Notes: generated by a model not told the origin, from the letters alone. 64,000 nucleotides of DNA from Eubacteriales bacterium (GCA_030524545.1 JAUNGM010000007.1:1-64000), one strand, 5' to 3'. Numbered from the stretch's first letter, positions 7,794 through 17,248 are shown. A program made the numbers and translations.

Positions 7794-9089
7794 ATGCCAA
7801 AGAAGAAGCTGCTCATTTATGCACACTACTATATACCGGATACTGCATCAACCGGTCAGATTCTTCGTGAACTTGCGGAAGGAATGTTGGATAAGTTTGA
7901 TATTACCGTTATTTGTGCAGTTCCGTCTTATCTTGGAACCATTGAGGATAAATACAAAACTCAAAAATACTACGAAGAAAACATCAACGGAGTAAAGGTG
8001 CTTCGCATCCGAGTGCCAGAATTCAGTAAAGCTGATAAGAAAAGTCGTATTAAGAACATTGTTTCCTATTTCTTCGGAGCGATGGCGGTGACTTTCAAGG
8101 TTGGGAAAATGGATTATGTTTTTTCCATTTCGCAGCCGCCAATACTGGGCGGCTTACTTGGTGTATGGGGGAAATGGATAAAACATGCCAAGTACATTTA
8201 CAATATTCAGGACTTTAACCCTGAACAGGTTCTTGCGGTCGGATATAGCAAAAGCAAGTTCATTACAGATGTAATGCTATGGTTTGATAAGTTCAGCTGC
8301 AAGAGGAGTGACTTGATTATCACAGTCGGCCGCGATTTGGTGGAGACGATAGAAAAACGTTTCCGGGATAAAAGGGTACCTAAGACAGTGATGATCAACA
8401 ACTGGATCGATGAGAGCGAGATATATCCTTTGCCAGAGAATCATCCAAAGGTAGTTGAATTCAAGAAAAAGTATGGACTGGATAACAAGTTTGTCATTAT
8501 GTATTCCGGCAACATCGGTTTGTACTATGACCTTGAAAAGTTGATTAAGGTACTAAAGCAGTTCCGAAAGGGTTATACATTGACGGGGGGTTACGAGGAA
8601 GGCCCCAAGACAAAAGAGGGGCGAGAAGTAGTATTTGTATTCGTAGGTGCCGGCTCTGTACTTGATGAACTGGTTTTGTACAGCAAAAAGCATCATTTTG
8701 AAAACATTGTTTTTATCCCCTACCAAGATAAAGTAGACTTGATTTACAGCTTGAATGCCGGTGATGTTCATTGGTGTGTGAACGCAAAGGGTATCAAAGG
8801 CGTGTCCTGCCCGTCAAAGGCATATGGAATCATGGCTGCCGGAAAAGCAATCATCGGTGTGTTGGAGAATGGAACTGAGGTTAGAGGTCTGATTGAAGAG
8901 TGCAATTGTGGAAAATGCTGTGAGCCGGGAGACTATGTTGAGGTTGCCGATATTATTCGCTGGTACATTGAAAATGATGATAACAGTGAAGTAAAGCAGA
9001 TGGGCATGAATGGTCGAAAGTATCTGGAAGAGAAATTGACTAGAGATGTGAGCGTTAAAAGGTATGCTGAAGAAATATTGAAACTGTAA
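7794..9089 (+). CDS. Glycosyltransferase family 4, WcaI/WbuB-like
   Basis: GT-B glycosyltransferase of the WcaI/WbuB type, adding one sugar of the repeat unit at the cytosolic membrane face. Seen: N-terminal LLIYAHYYIPDTASTGQILR typical of this subgroup, FNPEQVLAVGY mid-protein, the NWIDE motif near residue 205, YSGNIGLYYD at the second Rossmann domain, and KGVSCPSKAYGIMAAGKAIIG as the donor-binding region. The 431-residue length is normal. AGGAGG lies upstream of the ATG. A member just downstream of fkp is consistent with a deoxysugar donor, but that is inference. Base composition is already lower in GC than fkp. Confidence 0.88.
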   Translation: MPKKKLLIYAHYYIPDTASTGQILRELAEGMLDKFDITVICAVPSYLGTIEDKYKTQKYYEENINGVKVLRIRVPEFSKADKKSRIKNIVSYFFGAMAVTFKVGKMDYVFSISQPPILGGLLGVWGKWIKHAKYIYNIQDFNPEQVLAVGYSKSKFITDVMLWFDKFSCKRSDLIITVGRDLVETIEKRFRDKRVPKTVMINNWIDESEIYPLPENHPKVVEFKKKYGLDNKFVIMYSGNIGLYYDLEKLIKVLKQFRKGYTLTGGYEEGPKTKEGREVVFVFVGAGSVLDELVLYSKKHHFENIVFIPYQDKVDLIYSLNAGDVHWCVNAKGIKGVSCPSKAYGIMAAGKAIIGVLENGTEVRGLIEECNCGKCCEPGDYVEVADIIRWYIENDDNSEVKQMGMNGRKYLEEKLTRDVSVKRYAEEILKL

Positions 9090-9104
9090 TAGGAGACAAG
9101 AGGA

Positions 9105-9689
9105 ATGAACAGTAACTGGTTCAAGCTGGTTATGAAAATAACAAAAGTTGAATATGGAAAGAACCTCTTGCTGAAAGGGGTGCCGATTATTTTCAACAAG
9201 GGTGGGGGCAAGCTAAAGATTGGTGAGAACGTTACAGTAAAGAGTAGCTTCCTCAGCAATCTGGTTGGCCTGTACAGTCGGACAATCATCGTTACCCGCG
9301 TGCCGGGAGCTGTAATTGATATTGGCGACAATGTCGGTATAAGTGGTGCAACGATTTATGCTCGGAAAGGCATCTATATTGGAGATAATACCTGCATCGG
9401 TGGTAATTGCAAGATTTTGGACAATGACTTCCATCCGATTGAAGTTGAAGCAAGAAATAAGTTGCTTCGTGATGCGGATGGAGGAGATAGTGATTATGTG
9501 CCGAGTAAAGAGATACATATCGAAAAAAACTGTTTTATTGGTTGTAATTCAATAATCTTGAAGGGTACGGTTCTTGGCAATGGCTGTGTGGTTGGAGCGG
9601 GAGCTGTAGTATGTGGACGGTTTGAAGATAACTGTGTGATTGCTGGGAATCCAGCGAGAGTGATAAAGAGGTTGGAGGGAAACAAATGA
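9105..9689 (+). CDS. Hexapeptide-repeat acyltransferase (O-acetyltransferase type)
   Basis: Left-handed beta-helix acyltransferase of about 194 residues with the repeated hexapeptides that build the prism (IGDNVGISGATIYA, IGDNTCIGGNCKI, IEKNCFIGCNSIILKGTVLGNG), the catalytic His-type loop around DNDFHPIE, and a C-terminal AGNPARVIKRL. It probably acetylates a sugar of the repeat unit. The stop codon overlaps an ATG (ATGA at 9686-9689) that opens a decayed glycosyltransferase. Confidence 0.87.
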   Translation: MNSNWFKLVMKITKVEYGKNLLLKGVPIIFNKGGGKLKIGENVTVKSSFLSNLVGLYSRTIIVTRVPGAVIDIGDNVGISGATIYARKGIYIGDNTCIGGNCKILDNDFHPIEVEARNKLLRDADGGDSDYVPSKEIHIEKNCFIGCNSIILKGTVLGNGCVVGAGAVVCGRFEDNCVIAGNPARVIKRLEGNK

Positions 9690-9900
9690 AGGTTCTGCTT
9701 ATCTCACAATTCTCACTGCCATCAAGTGGACTTGCAATTGGGAGCAAAGCTTATCTGCAATATATAAAAAAATTGATATTGAGATAAGTTCGTTACAATG
9801 GCATCAGTATTGCAGTCCTTTGACAAGACTGTCTAGCGTTGCAAAGGGGCTGGATATAGATTAACCGAGAAATTTGGCAAGAAGCGTTACGGTTGAATAA
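9686..9900 (+). pseudogene. Decayed glycosyltransferase remnant
   Basis: ATG 9686 starts MKVLLISQFSLPSSGLAIG, a typical first strand of a GT4 enzyme, but the frame stops at 9787. A neighbouring frame continues plausibly with IDIEISSLQWHQYCSPLTRL and SSVAKGLDID before another stop. The rest of the gene is missing, so this is a deletion and frameshift scar between the acyltransferase and the next intact glycosyltransferase. It marks a change in the repeat-unit structure and the boundary to the AT-rich part of the locus. Confidence 0.65.
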
Positions 9901-9918
9901 GAATAATGGAGAAGAGCA

Positions 9919-11163
9919 ATGAAAGTACTCCAAATAAATATTTTTGGAAATTTGAGCACGGGGCGGATTGCAGTAGATTTATATAATGTATTGAAAGATA
10001 ATGGTCATGATGGAAGGGTAGCATTTGCTAGAAATACTATAGCTGAAGGAGTGCCCTACTACAGAATTGGTTCGATTGTAAATGTGTATTTAGATGGCGT
10101 ATTAACGCGTTTGACGGACAGAGCAGGTTTCTTTTCACGATTCGCAACTGCAAAGTTGATAGAATACATTAAAACGTATGATCCAGATGTAATACATTTA
10201 CATAATTTACATGGATATTATATCAATATTAAGCTTCTTTTTGATTATCTGAAACAGAGTGGAAAACCGGTTGTTTGGACTCTGCATGATTGTTGGGCAT
10301 TTACAGGGCATTGTTGCCATTTCTCAGCAATCGGATGTAACAAGTGGAAGACAAAGTGTCTTAGCTGCCCACAGCTAAGTTCATATCCGGCTAGTTATTT
10401 TGATCGTAGCGAGAAAAACTATCAAGAAAAGAAGTCTCTTTTTACTGGATTAAGCAATATGCATATCGTTGCTGTGTCGAAATGGTTAGAAAACGTGACT
10501 CACCAATCTTTTCTGAATGCATATCCTATTGATACGATATATAATGGGATTGATTTGACGGTGTTTAGACCAATCGATTCAGATATAAAGCAAAGATTTA
10601 ATCTGGTAAATCGAAAAGTTATACTTGGTGTAGCCAGTACATGGTCGAATAATAAAGGATTAGAAGATTTCATTGAGTTGAATAAAATGATAACCAAGGA
10701 ATATGCTATTGTACTAATTGGTCTGAATGATAAGCAGATTAAAGATATGCCAGATGATATTGTGTGTTTGCCTCGAACAAATGGAGTGGAAGAACTCGTG
10801 GCATGGTATTCAGCTGCTGATATTTATTTTAATGCTAGCATAGAGGAGACATTTGGTCTTCCAACAGTTGAGGCTATGGCATGTGGAACTCCTGTTATAG
10901 TTTATGATAGCACTGCGTTGCCAGAAGTAGTGAGTGAAGAAAGTGGAATAGTAGTTTCAACTGGTGATGTCAAGCAAGTGTGGAATGAAATTAAACTTCT
11001 AGCATCAGAACCAATTGAAAAGGACTTAATACGTCGCAGTGCGTTAAAATATGATAAGAATATCCAGTATCGTAAATATTTAGAACTGTATGAACGAATA
11101 ATAAAAAAGGATGATTATAATGGATCAATGTATAGTAACAAAACCATCCTTGCTAACGATTAG
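9919..11163 (+). CDS. Glycosyltransferase family 4
   Basis: GT-B enzyme of 414 residues. N-terminal MKVLQINIFGNLSTGRIAVD, the HLHNLHGYYIN and WTLHDCWAFTGHC motifs typical of a group of capsule GT4 enzymes with a Cys cluster (HCCHF...GC...CLSC, residues about 130-155), and the donor-site ASIEETFGLPTVEAMACGTP near residue 315. It transfers one sugar to the lipid-linked intermediate in the cytosol. The 3' end overlaps the polymerase gene. GC content is visibly lower than in the first third of the locus, suggesting acquisition from another genome. Confidence 0.9.
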   Translation: MKVLQINIFGNLSTGRIAVDLYNVLKDNGHDGRVAFARNTIAEGVPYYRIGSIVNVYLDGVLTRLTDRAGFFSRFATAKLIEYIKTYDPDVIHLHNLHGYYINIKLLFDYLKQSGKPVVWTLHDCWAFTGHCCHFSAIGCNKWKTKCLSCPQLSSYPASYFDRSEKNYQEKKSLFTGLSNMHIVAVSKWLENVTHQSFLNAYPIDTIYNGIDLTVFRPIDSDIKQRFNLVNRKVILGVASTWSNNKGLEDFIELNKMITKEYAIVLIGLNDKQIKDMPDDIVCLPRTNGVEELVAWYSAADIYFNASIEETFGLPTVEAMACGTPVIVYDSTALPEVVSEESGIVVSTGDVKQVWNEIKLLASEPIEKDLIRRSALKYDKNIQYRKYLELYERIIKKDDYNGSMYSNKTILAND

Positions 11164-12352
11164 CATCGTGTTGATATTTTTGTGTGGAACGATACAACCA
11201 GAGTTTATTTTGGTGGTTCAAGTAATATTATTACTATTTGCGGCAAGAAGAATCAAAGTAAAAAAAAGTTTTTTCATGGTAATGCTTTTACTTGTTTTGC
11301 ATAGTGTAGTATGTATTCTAATGGGGGCCAATACTGCTTTTTTGGCGTTAAAACAAATTGTAGGAATAACAATCAGCTATGTTTTTTATAGAACGAGTGT
11401 CAATAATAAAAGCAATGCTATGAAGGCTCTTATTGTTTATAAGAAATTGGCTACTATAATAGCTGCGTTTGCAGTAATTCAGCAGGTTGCCTTTTATGCA
11501 CATATTAACATTATATATGATTTAAGATGGATAGTAAAAGGCCAACTTGCACCAGCGAATTCATTGTATAGAGCTTCAACTTTTTTTCAAGAGCCATCTG
11601 AATGTGCATTGATTTTATTGCCTATGGTATTTTTAGCCTTGTATTCTTTCTGGGGTAAGTCTAAACAGCTGCTGAGTTCTTTTATGTCAACTACAGAGGC
11701 TATAATTCTCTTATTGGGATTCCTGGCAACTTTTTCATCTGCGGGATATATTGGAGTATTTATCGGTGTGGTTTTTATTTGGCTGGAATATAAGCATAGT
11801 CCTAAAAAGATTATCGTGTTTCTTTTAGGTATTGCAGGCTTCATTTTTGCGTATACAAAGATTGGAGATTTTAGTGAGCGAATCAATGACACACTTGCTT
11901 TGATTTCGGATGAATCACGCAATTTATCTACTGCTAATATTAGTAGTCAGACTATAATTATTAATATGAGAATCGCCATAAAAAGCTTTTTAAATTCATG
12001 GGGATTAGGAAGCGGTATTGGTTCGCATCCAATTTCTTATGAGCGTTTCATTAATGGATTACCAGTATCAAAAGTAATCTATTTCTTTAATAAAGAAGAT
12101 GCTAATTCTTTGCTTTTGCGAATTATATCTGAATTAGGTGTAATGGGTATTACAGGAGTTGTAGCTTTTCTGCTACATTTCTGGCCAAAGCAAAGTAATA
12201 GCTTTGAGCGTATCATCGGTGCTATGAATGTCTCTTATTTTTTACTTAGATTATTAAGGTATGGTCACTATTTTAATAATGGAATGTGGTTCTTTATAGT
12301 ATTATTTATACTAATGACGAAAGAAGAGGAAGGAAATAACTATGTTTCTTAA
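11120..12352 (+). CDS. Wzy-type polysaccharide polymerase
   Basis: Hydrophobic protein of about 410 residues with around ten membrane segments (for example LLTISIVLIFLCGTI, FFMVMLLLVLHSVVCIL, IIVFLLGIAGFIFAY) and a large external loop near residues 250-330. This is the O-antigen ligase/polymerase topology; sequence conservation in the family is too low for motifs. It would join exported repeat units outside the membrane. ATG 11120 is preferred over 11111 because AAAAAAGG lies nine bases before it. It overlaps the upstream glycosyltransferase by 44 bases and the next acyltransferase by 11. Confidence 0.82.
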   Translation: MDQCIVTKPSLLTISIVLIFLCGTIQPEFILVVQVILLLFAARRIKVKKSFFMVMLLLVLHSVVCILMGANTAFLALKQIVGITISYVFYRTSVNNKSNAMKALIVYKKLATIIAAFAVIQQVAFYAHINIIYDLRWIVKGQLAPANSLYRASTFFQEPSECALILLPMVFLALYSFWGKSKQLLSSFMSTTEAIILLLGFLATFSSAGYIGVFIGVVFIWLEYKHSPKKIIVFLLGIAGFIFAYTKIGDFSERINDTLALISDESRNLSTANISSQTIIINMRIAIKSFLNSWGLGSGIGSHPISYERFINGLPVSKVIYFFNKEDANSLLLRIISELGVMGITGVVAFLLHFWPKQSNSFERIIGAMNVSYFLLRLLRYGHYFNNGMWFFIVLFILMTKEEEGNNYVS

Positions 12353-12875
12353 AAAGGTATTGTTAACTGTATTAGGAGATATAATTAAGATTACTGAGAA
12401 AATACCTGGATCATTCTATCAGAAAAATTATCCAAAGTACCTGCGTATGAAGGGAATAGATATTTCTGTAGATTTACTTGGTCATGGGCAAGAATATATT
12501 GCACCATCCGCATATTTTGATGGGGCGGATTATAGCATGATTCATGTGGGGGGGGGCACAACTATAAGCCGTGATGTGATAATACTGACGCATGATTACT
12601 CAATTGCAAAGGGACTATCCTATAAGTTTGGATCTGGTGCTGAAACGGTAAAAAAATTTCAGAAAGAGGTACGTATCGGAAATAACTGTTTCATAGGTGC
12701 GAGAAGCATTATTTTGCCAGGAACTGTAATAGAGGATAACACAATAGTTGGCGCCGGAAGTGTTGTAAAAGGATGCCATGCGGGCAATTCAGTGATTTGT
12801 GGCAATCCAGCAAGAGAAGTGGATTCAATTGAGAACTGGATCAATCTCCACCTGGAAAAAAAGGATTTTGAATAA
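12342..12875 (+). CDS. Hexapeptide-repeat acyltransferase with a G9 tract
   Basis: A 177-residue left-handed beta-helix acyltransferase: ILTHDYSIAKG contains the probable catalytic His, and IGNNCFIGARSIILPGTVIEDN and CGNPAREVDSIENW are the repeat and C-terminal signatures. The N terminus has about 45 extra residues with little recognisable structure. Codons 69-72 (V-G-G-G) are encoded across a run of nine G at 12548-12556; slippage there would truncate the enzyme and could switch acetylation on or off. GAGGAAGGAAATAACT before the ATG gives a good ribosome binding site inside the wzy end. Confidence 0.86.
   Translation: MFLKKVLLTVLGDIIKITEKIPGSFYQKNYPKYLRMKGIDISVDLLGHGQEYIAPSAYFDGADYSMIHVGGGTTISRDVIILTHDYSIAKGLSYKFGSGAETVKKFQKEVRIGNNCFIGARSIILPGTVIEDNTIVGAGSVVKGCHAGNSVICGNPAREVDSIENWINLHLEKKDFE
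12548..12556 (+). repeat. Homopolymeric G9 tract within an acyltransferase gene
   Basis: Nine consecutive G residues within the reading frame (Gly70-Gly72 region). Long G runs in AT-rich surface-polysaccharide genes are a recognised type of slipped-strand phase-variation locus. The tract is currently in frame, that is, ON. Confidence 0.7.
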
Positions 12876-12903
12876 TACATAGGACAATGGAGGGATTAAG
12901 ATA

Positions 12904-13719
12904 TTGAAAGTTTCTCTCATTACAATTACGTATAATAGTAAAAAAACTATAGATGCAACAATTCTTAGTATTATAAAACAGAGCTATCCTGATATTGAAT
13001 ATATAATAGTTGATGGTGGGTCAACAGATGGTACGTTAATGATTTTAGATAATTATAGAAGCCATATAACTACATTAATCTCAGAGCCAGATAATGGGAT
13101 AAGTGATGCTTTTAATAAAGGAATAAAGGCAGCTACTGGAGATATTATAGGTATCGTCAATTCTGATGATTTTTTAAATAGAGAAGCAATCAGTACTCTG
13201 ATGGAGATTGTTGAAAAAGAAGGAGATTTTGATGTGTATTATGGAAACTCTATTATGTTTTCTGAGACTGGCGCTTACACCTATAAGCCGGGAGCGGATT
13301 TGAGCAATTTGCCTCTCTATATGATACTGAGTCATCCCGCAACGTTCATAAAAAGGGACGCTTATAAGAAATATGGAGGGTATAGCTTAGAACATAAATG
13401 CGCAATGGATTTTGAACTAATATCCAAAATGTATATGAAAGGCGCAAAGTTTAAATATATTGATGCGACCTTATCCTGTTTTAGACTAGGCGGTGTGAGC
13501 AAAAAGAAGAGCCTGCTTACTGAAAAAGAAAGCTGCGAAATAGCGGTGAGAAATGGAGTATCTCGAATTAAATCTAAAACTTGGTATCTCAAAGTCAGAT
13601 TGAAGTCATATTTGCTGGACTTTTTTGGAAAATGTGGTGTGGAAATGTTGCTCCGATCATTTGTCAAAAAGCAAAGTCAAAAAAATACCATTGAAATAAG
13701 ATGGTTCCTGAAGGAGTGA
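12904..13719 (+). CDS. Glycosyltransferase family 2
   Basis: GT-A enzyme of 271 residues beginning VSLITITYNSKKTIDATILS, with the family signatures QSYPDIEYIIVDGGSTDGT, DNGISDAFNKGIKAATGD and VNSDDFLN, the last containing the metal-binding DxD equivalent, and the acceptor-side LSHPATFIKRDAYKKYGG. It uses TTG 12904 with GGAGGG nine bases upstream; no ATG or GTG fits as well. It adds one sugar to the repeat unit and lies in the AT-rich part of the operon. Confidence 0.92.
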   Translation: MKVSLITITYNSKKTIDATILSIIKQSYPDIEYIIVDGGSTDGTLMILDNYRSHITTLISEPDNGISDAFNKGIKAATGDIIGIVNSDDFLNREAISTLMEIVEKEGDFDVYYGNSIMFSETGAYTYKPGADLSNLPLYMILSHPATFIKRDAYKKYGGYSLEHKCAMDFELISKMYMKGAKFKYIDATLSCFRLGGVSKKKSLLTEKESCEIAVRNGVSRIKSKTWYLKVRLKSYLLDFFGKCGVEMLLRSFVKKQSQKNTIEIRWFLKE

Positions 13720-13723
13720 AGAA

Positions 13724-14269
13724 ATGGTTAATTGGATAAATAATAAAATTCAGTTTTCGATTTTTCCTTCTGAGATAGGAAAAAACCTTAAAGTGAATGG
13801 AAGAATCTATCGTCGTGGTAGAGGCAAATTGATTCTGGGAGATAATGTGACAATCAATTCATCAAAACATTCTAATGTTTTAGGAGGAAATGATTATACA
13901 ACTCTTTATACTCGAAGAGACGCGGAAATCGTTATTGGTAATTACGTGGGCATATCAAATGCGTGTATTGTTTGTTTTAATAAGATTTCAATTGGGAATC
14001 ATGTCTTGATTGGCGCGGATTGTAAAATTTATGATACGGATTTCCATTCTTTAGACGCTGAATTGAGAGGAAAGCCAGATGTTGATATTCCTAAATGTGC
14101 GCCGATTGTGATCGAAGAGAAGGCATTTATTGGTGCCCATTCTATCATTCTAAAGGGGGTACACATAGGAAAGGGCAGTATTGTAGGAGCTGGCTCTGTT
14201 GTTACAAAAGACATTCCCGATAACGAAGTATGGGCTGGGAATCCGGCAAGATTCATAAGAAAGTTGTAA
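13724..14269 (+). CDS. Hexapeptide-repeat acyltransferase
   Basis: Third acyltransferase of the locus, 181 residues. Beta-helix repeats IGNYVGISNACIVCF, IGNHVLIGADCKI and IEEKAFIGAHSIILKGVHIGKG, DTDFHSLD as the probable catalytic loop and AGNPARFIRKL at the end. It is clearly paralogous to the acyltransferase at 9105-9689 (shared N-terminal layout and FH loop), suggesting two related acetylations of the polymer. It starts five bases after the GT2 gene with GGAG upstream. Confidence 0.88.
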   Translation: MVNWINNKIQFSIFPSEIGKNLKVNGRIYRRGRGKLILGDNVTINSSKHSNVLGGNDYTTLYTRRDAEIVIGNYVGISNACIVCFNKISIGNHVLIGADCKIYDTDFHSLDAELRGKPDVDIPKCAPIVIEEKAFIGAHSIILKGVHIGKGSIVGAGSVVTKDIPDNEVWAGNPARFIRKL

Positions 14270-14283
14270 GGGGGACAAGATGA

Positions 14284-15483
14284 ATGAGCGATAAAAGAAT
14301 TAAAGTTCTGTTTTTTCATCATGGCGGAAACCAAGGAGGCGCTCCAAGAAGCTTAGCTTTTTTAATTGATCATATGGATAAGATGAAATATGATCCATAT
14401 GTGTTATGTTGTTTAGACTTTGAAGACAATAAAAAACTGTTTGAGTCTGTTGCAGCAAAGATATTGTATGCTCCTAAGATGGGGGCTTGGCATGGAAGTA
14501 CGGTTTCTGGAATGAGCCCAGGCATGCTCTATTTTAATATGAGACACGTTATTCCGACATACTTTGGAATTGCAAAAATAATGAGAGAAGTCAATCCAGA
14601 TATTGTTCATTTGAACAGTACATGCTTAGCGTTCGCGGCAAAAGCCATCAGAAAGCATTATTCAGAAATCCCCATAGTCTGTCATGTAAGAGAACCCTTG
14701 TTGGATGGAATATGGGGAGATATTCTACGGAAATTAAATGATTCTAGCGTGGATCATTACATAGCGATAGAGAAATATGACGCAGATTCTTTACATACTC
14801 AATTGCCTGTAGATATCATTTACAATTTTGTTGATTTTAAGATATATAATACAGATGTCAAATCGGAATGTCTTCGAAACGAGTTGGGAATTTCCAAAAA
14901 GGATTTTCTTATGCTCTATTTGGCAAGAATCAGTCCAGAAAATGGTGCTCTTGAAATGCTGAAAAGCATTCTTCCGTTGCTGAAAAGAAGAAAAGACATT
15001 CATTTATGTCTAGTAGGTGCGACTCCGGATAACCGAACTCAGTATTTAATAGATGTTGAAGAGCTATGTGTGGGAATGGAGAATATCCATATATTGCCTT
15101 TTCGAAAAGATGTACCGCAGGTTATTGCTTCTTCCGACATTATGCTTGTGCCTTTTCAGCAGCCACATTTTGCCAGGAGCGTGATTGAAGCTAGCGCTAT
15201 GGGGGTTCCTTCTGTGGCTTCTAATATAGGTGGTATTACAGAATTGGTATTGGATCAGAAAACTGGCTTGTTATTTGATTATCATTCATTTGCAGGACTC
15301 ATTGAGCAATGTGAATTATTGGCTGATAATGTCGAATACAGAAATGAATTGGGACGGAATGCGGTTGAATTTGCTCATGAGTACTTTGACGCAGTGAAGA
15401 ATACCATACGGACATGCGAAGTATATGATAGAGTTCTGGCGATGAAAAGAGGAAATACATATGCCAAAAAGTCTAAAAAGTAA
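14284..15483 (+). CDS. Glycosyltransferase family 4
   Basis: GT-B glycosyltransferase, 399 residues. N-terminal VLFFHHGGNQGGAPRSLAFL is the acceptor-side glycine loop of this subgroup; VHLNSTCLAFAAKAI, CHVREPLLDG and the donor-site RSVIEASAMGVPSVASNIGG follow. It likely adds the last sugar of the repeat unit. An ATG four bases upstream (14280) runs into a stop after four codons, so 14284 is the start. The 3' end overlaps the flippase gene by 23 bases. Confidence 0.9.
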   Translation: MSDKRIKVLFFHHGGNQGGAPRSLAFLIDHMDKMKYDPYVLCCLDFEDNKKLFESVAAKILYAPKMGAWHGSTVSGMSPGMLYFNMRHVIPTYFGIAKIMREVNPDIVHLNSTCLAFAAKAIRKHYSEIPIVCHVREPLLDGIWGDILRKLNDSSVDHYIAIEKYDADSLHTQLPVDIIYNFVDFKIYNTDVKSECLRNELGISKKDFLMLYLARISPENGALEMLKSILPLLKRRKDIHLCLVGATPDNRTQYLIDVEELCVGMENIHILPFRKDVPQVIASSDIMLVPFQQPHFARSVIEASAMGVPSVASNIGGITELVLDQKTGLLFDYHSFAGLIEQCELLADNVEYRNELGRNAVEFAHEYFDAVKNTIRTCEVYDRVLAMKRGNTYAKKSKK

Positions 15484-16897
15484 TTATCTGTATAACTCCT
15501 TATTTCAAGTACTAAATATCATTTTGCCTTTATTGACGGCGCCTTATTTATCAAGAGTATTAGGGCCAGAAAAGATAGGTACTTATGCATTTTCTTATTC
15601 CATATCTTATTATTTTATGTTAATTGCAATGCTTGGCATAAACAATTATGGCAATCGAAGTTGCGCTATGGCTAGAGATGATAAGAATGAATTGAGTAAA
15701 ACGTTCTGGGAAATATATACATGTCAATTGTTCACCGGTTTATTATGCTGTGTATGCTATTTTGTATGGATGGTATCATTATCAGGAGAAATGCGCGTTG
15801 TTTCATCCATAATGATATTAAATGTTATTTCTGCGGTAATAGATATTAACTGGTTTTTCTTTGGGATGGAAGAATTTAAATTAACAACGATGCGCAACAT
15901 ATTTATAAAAATATGTACGGTTGGTTTGATCTTTATATTTGTTAAGTCTGAGGCTGATTTAGGGAAATATACCCTTATCATGTCTGTGGGCATTATCGTT
16001 ACTCAAGTTGTAATGTGGCCCTTTCTACCTGCGCATATTAATAAGGTAAAAATTTATAAAAGGGATACCATTAAGCATATAAAACAGATTGTTGTTTTAT
16101 TTATACCAGTGATAGCTGTCAGTATATACAAGGTTATGGATAAAGTTATGTTAGGCTATTTAAGCAACATGGTTCAAACCGGATACTACGAAAATACAGA
16201 AAAGTTAATTAATATGCCTCTTGGTTTGATCAATGCACTGGGTATAGTCATGCTTCCGAGAATGTCCAGTATGGCAGGGGACAAAGACAGGAGTGAGGCA
16301 AATCATTTAATCGATATGTCAATGTTATTTGTATCATTTTTAAGTATTGCTATGACTTTTGGATTAGCCTCAATTGCTCCAGAATTCGTTCCTTTGTTTT
16401 TTGGAGAGAATTTTAGAGCATGCGTCCCGTTGGTGATTACTATTGCTCCGACTATGATATTTTTTTCATACGCGAATGTTATAAGAACACAATATCTACT
16501 TCCGAATAAAAAAGATAAATCATATATTATTTCGGTGCTTATTGGAGCTATTGTCAATCTTGCCGCAAATACGATATTTATTCCAAAATATGAAGCATTA
16601 GGGGCTGTCATAGGAACTTTAATTGCAGAAGCTACAGTGTGTGTGTTGCAAATGTATTTTGTGAGACAAGATTTGAACATAAAAAAATACTGTGTATATG
16701 GAGTACCATTTATTATTGTTGGAGTGCTAATGTCAGTAGCTATTCGAAGAATAAGTGTTTGCGCTCCAGAGAATATGATAGGCGTTATCATAGAAATCTG
16801 TGTCGGGATTGCGGTATATTGTTTTCTTAGTGGGGCATATATTTTTTTCAGCAATAAGGCGTTATTTCTTTCTCTAATGAGGAAGATCATGCACTGA
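15461..16897 (+). CDS. Wzx-type polysaccharide flippase
   Basis: Membrane protein of 478 residues with about 12-14 helices, in the MATE-like polysaccharide transporter family. The N terminus NYLYNSLFQVLNIILPLLTA and PYLSRVLGPEKIGTYAFSYS are diagnostic of Wzx. It moves the undecaprenyl-linked repeat unit to the outer face for Wzy. Last gene of the operon. A short hairpin (ACTGATT/AATCAGT) overlaps its stop codon but has no T tract. Confidence 0.93.
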   Translation: MPKSLKSNYLYNSLFQVLNIILPLLTAPYLSRVLGPEKIGTYAFSYSISYYFMLIAMLGINNYGNRSCAMARDDKNELSKTFWEIYTCQLFTGLLCCVCYFVWMVSLSGEMRVVSSIMILNVISAVIDINWFFFGMEEFKLTTMRNIFIKICTVGLIFIFVKSEADLGKYTLIMSVGIIVTQVVMWPFLPAHINKVKIYKRDTIKHIKQIVVLFIPVIAVSIYKVMDKVMLGYLSNMVQTGYYENTEKLINMPLGLINALGIVMLPRMSSMAGDKDRSEANHLIDMSMLFVSFLSIAMTFGLASIAPEFVPLFFGENFRACVPLVITIAPTMIFFSYANVIRTQYLLPNKKDKSYIISVLIGAIVNLAANTIFIPKYEALGAVIGTLIAEATVCVLQMYFVRQDLNIKKYCVYGVPFIIVGVLMSVAIRRISVCAPENMIGVIIEICVGIAVYCFLSGAYIFFSNKALFLSLMRKIMH

Positions 16898-17248
16898 TTG
16901 TAAATCAGTAAAGATATATTGGTACTCAATTAAAATAGATAACTGATAAACAATTCATAATGAGTATTAATCGAAAAAGATAGTAAATTTGTACAGAATA
17001 AAAAGGAAAAAATACAGAACATACGTTTATATGTAAGCGTCAAAGCGTTCGCCTTTACAAATAGTTGTGTAAGTGCTTCAAAAGAGCAGGAATTCTTTTT
17101 CTGTCCCTGTTTTGGCAGTTCAGCTAACAGATGTTTCAAATATTGGTAAATTACAATTGCCGTAATGGTTACTATTTACGTTAAGATAGTGAGTTTTGGT
17201 GGGTAGGGAATGAAGGTAAGTGATGATTGCAAGTAAAGGTGGTAGACA
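16898..17248. other. AT-rich intergenic boundary with nested palindromes
   Basis: No credible gene is seen in this 351-nt gap between the polysaccharide operon and the accessory island. Near the regulator start there are nested inverted repeats: GTAAAT (17146-17151) with ATTTAC (17174-17179) around ATTAC (17150-17154) with GTAAT (17162-17166), a possible operator for the XRE regulator that follows. No consensus promoter stands out. Confidence 0.4.

Noticed and set aside
7690..7995. A 101-codon frame overlapping the end of fkp and the start of the next glycosyltransferase.
   Set aside because: Out of frame with two well-supported genes and without protein-like features of its own.
16930..17139. 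A 69-codon minus-strand frame in the gap after the flippase gene.
   Set aside because: No ribosome binding site, low-complexity hydrophobic end and no recognisable family.
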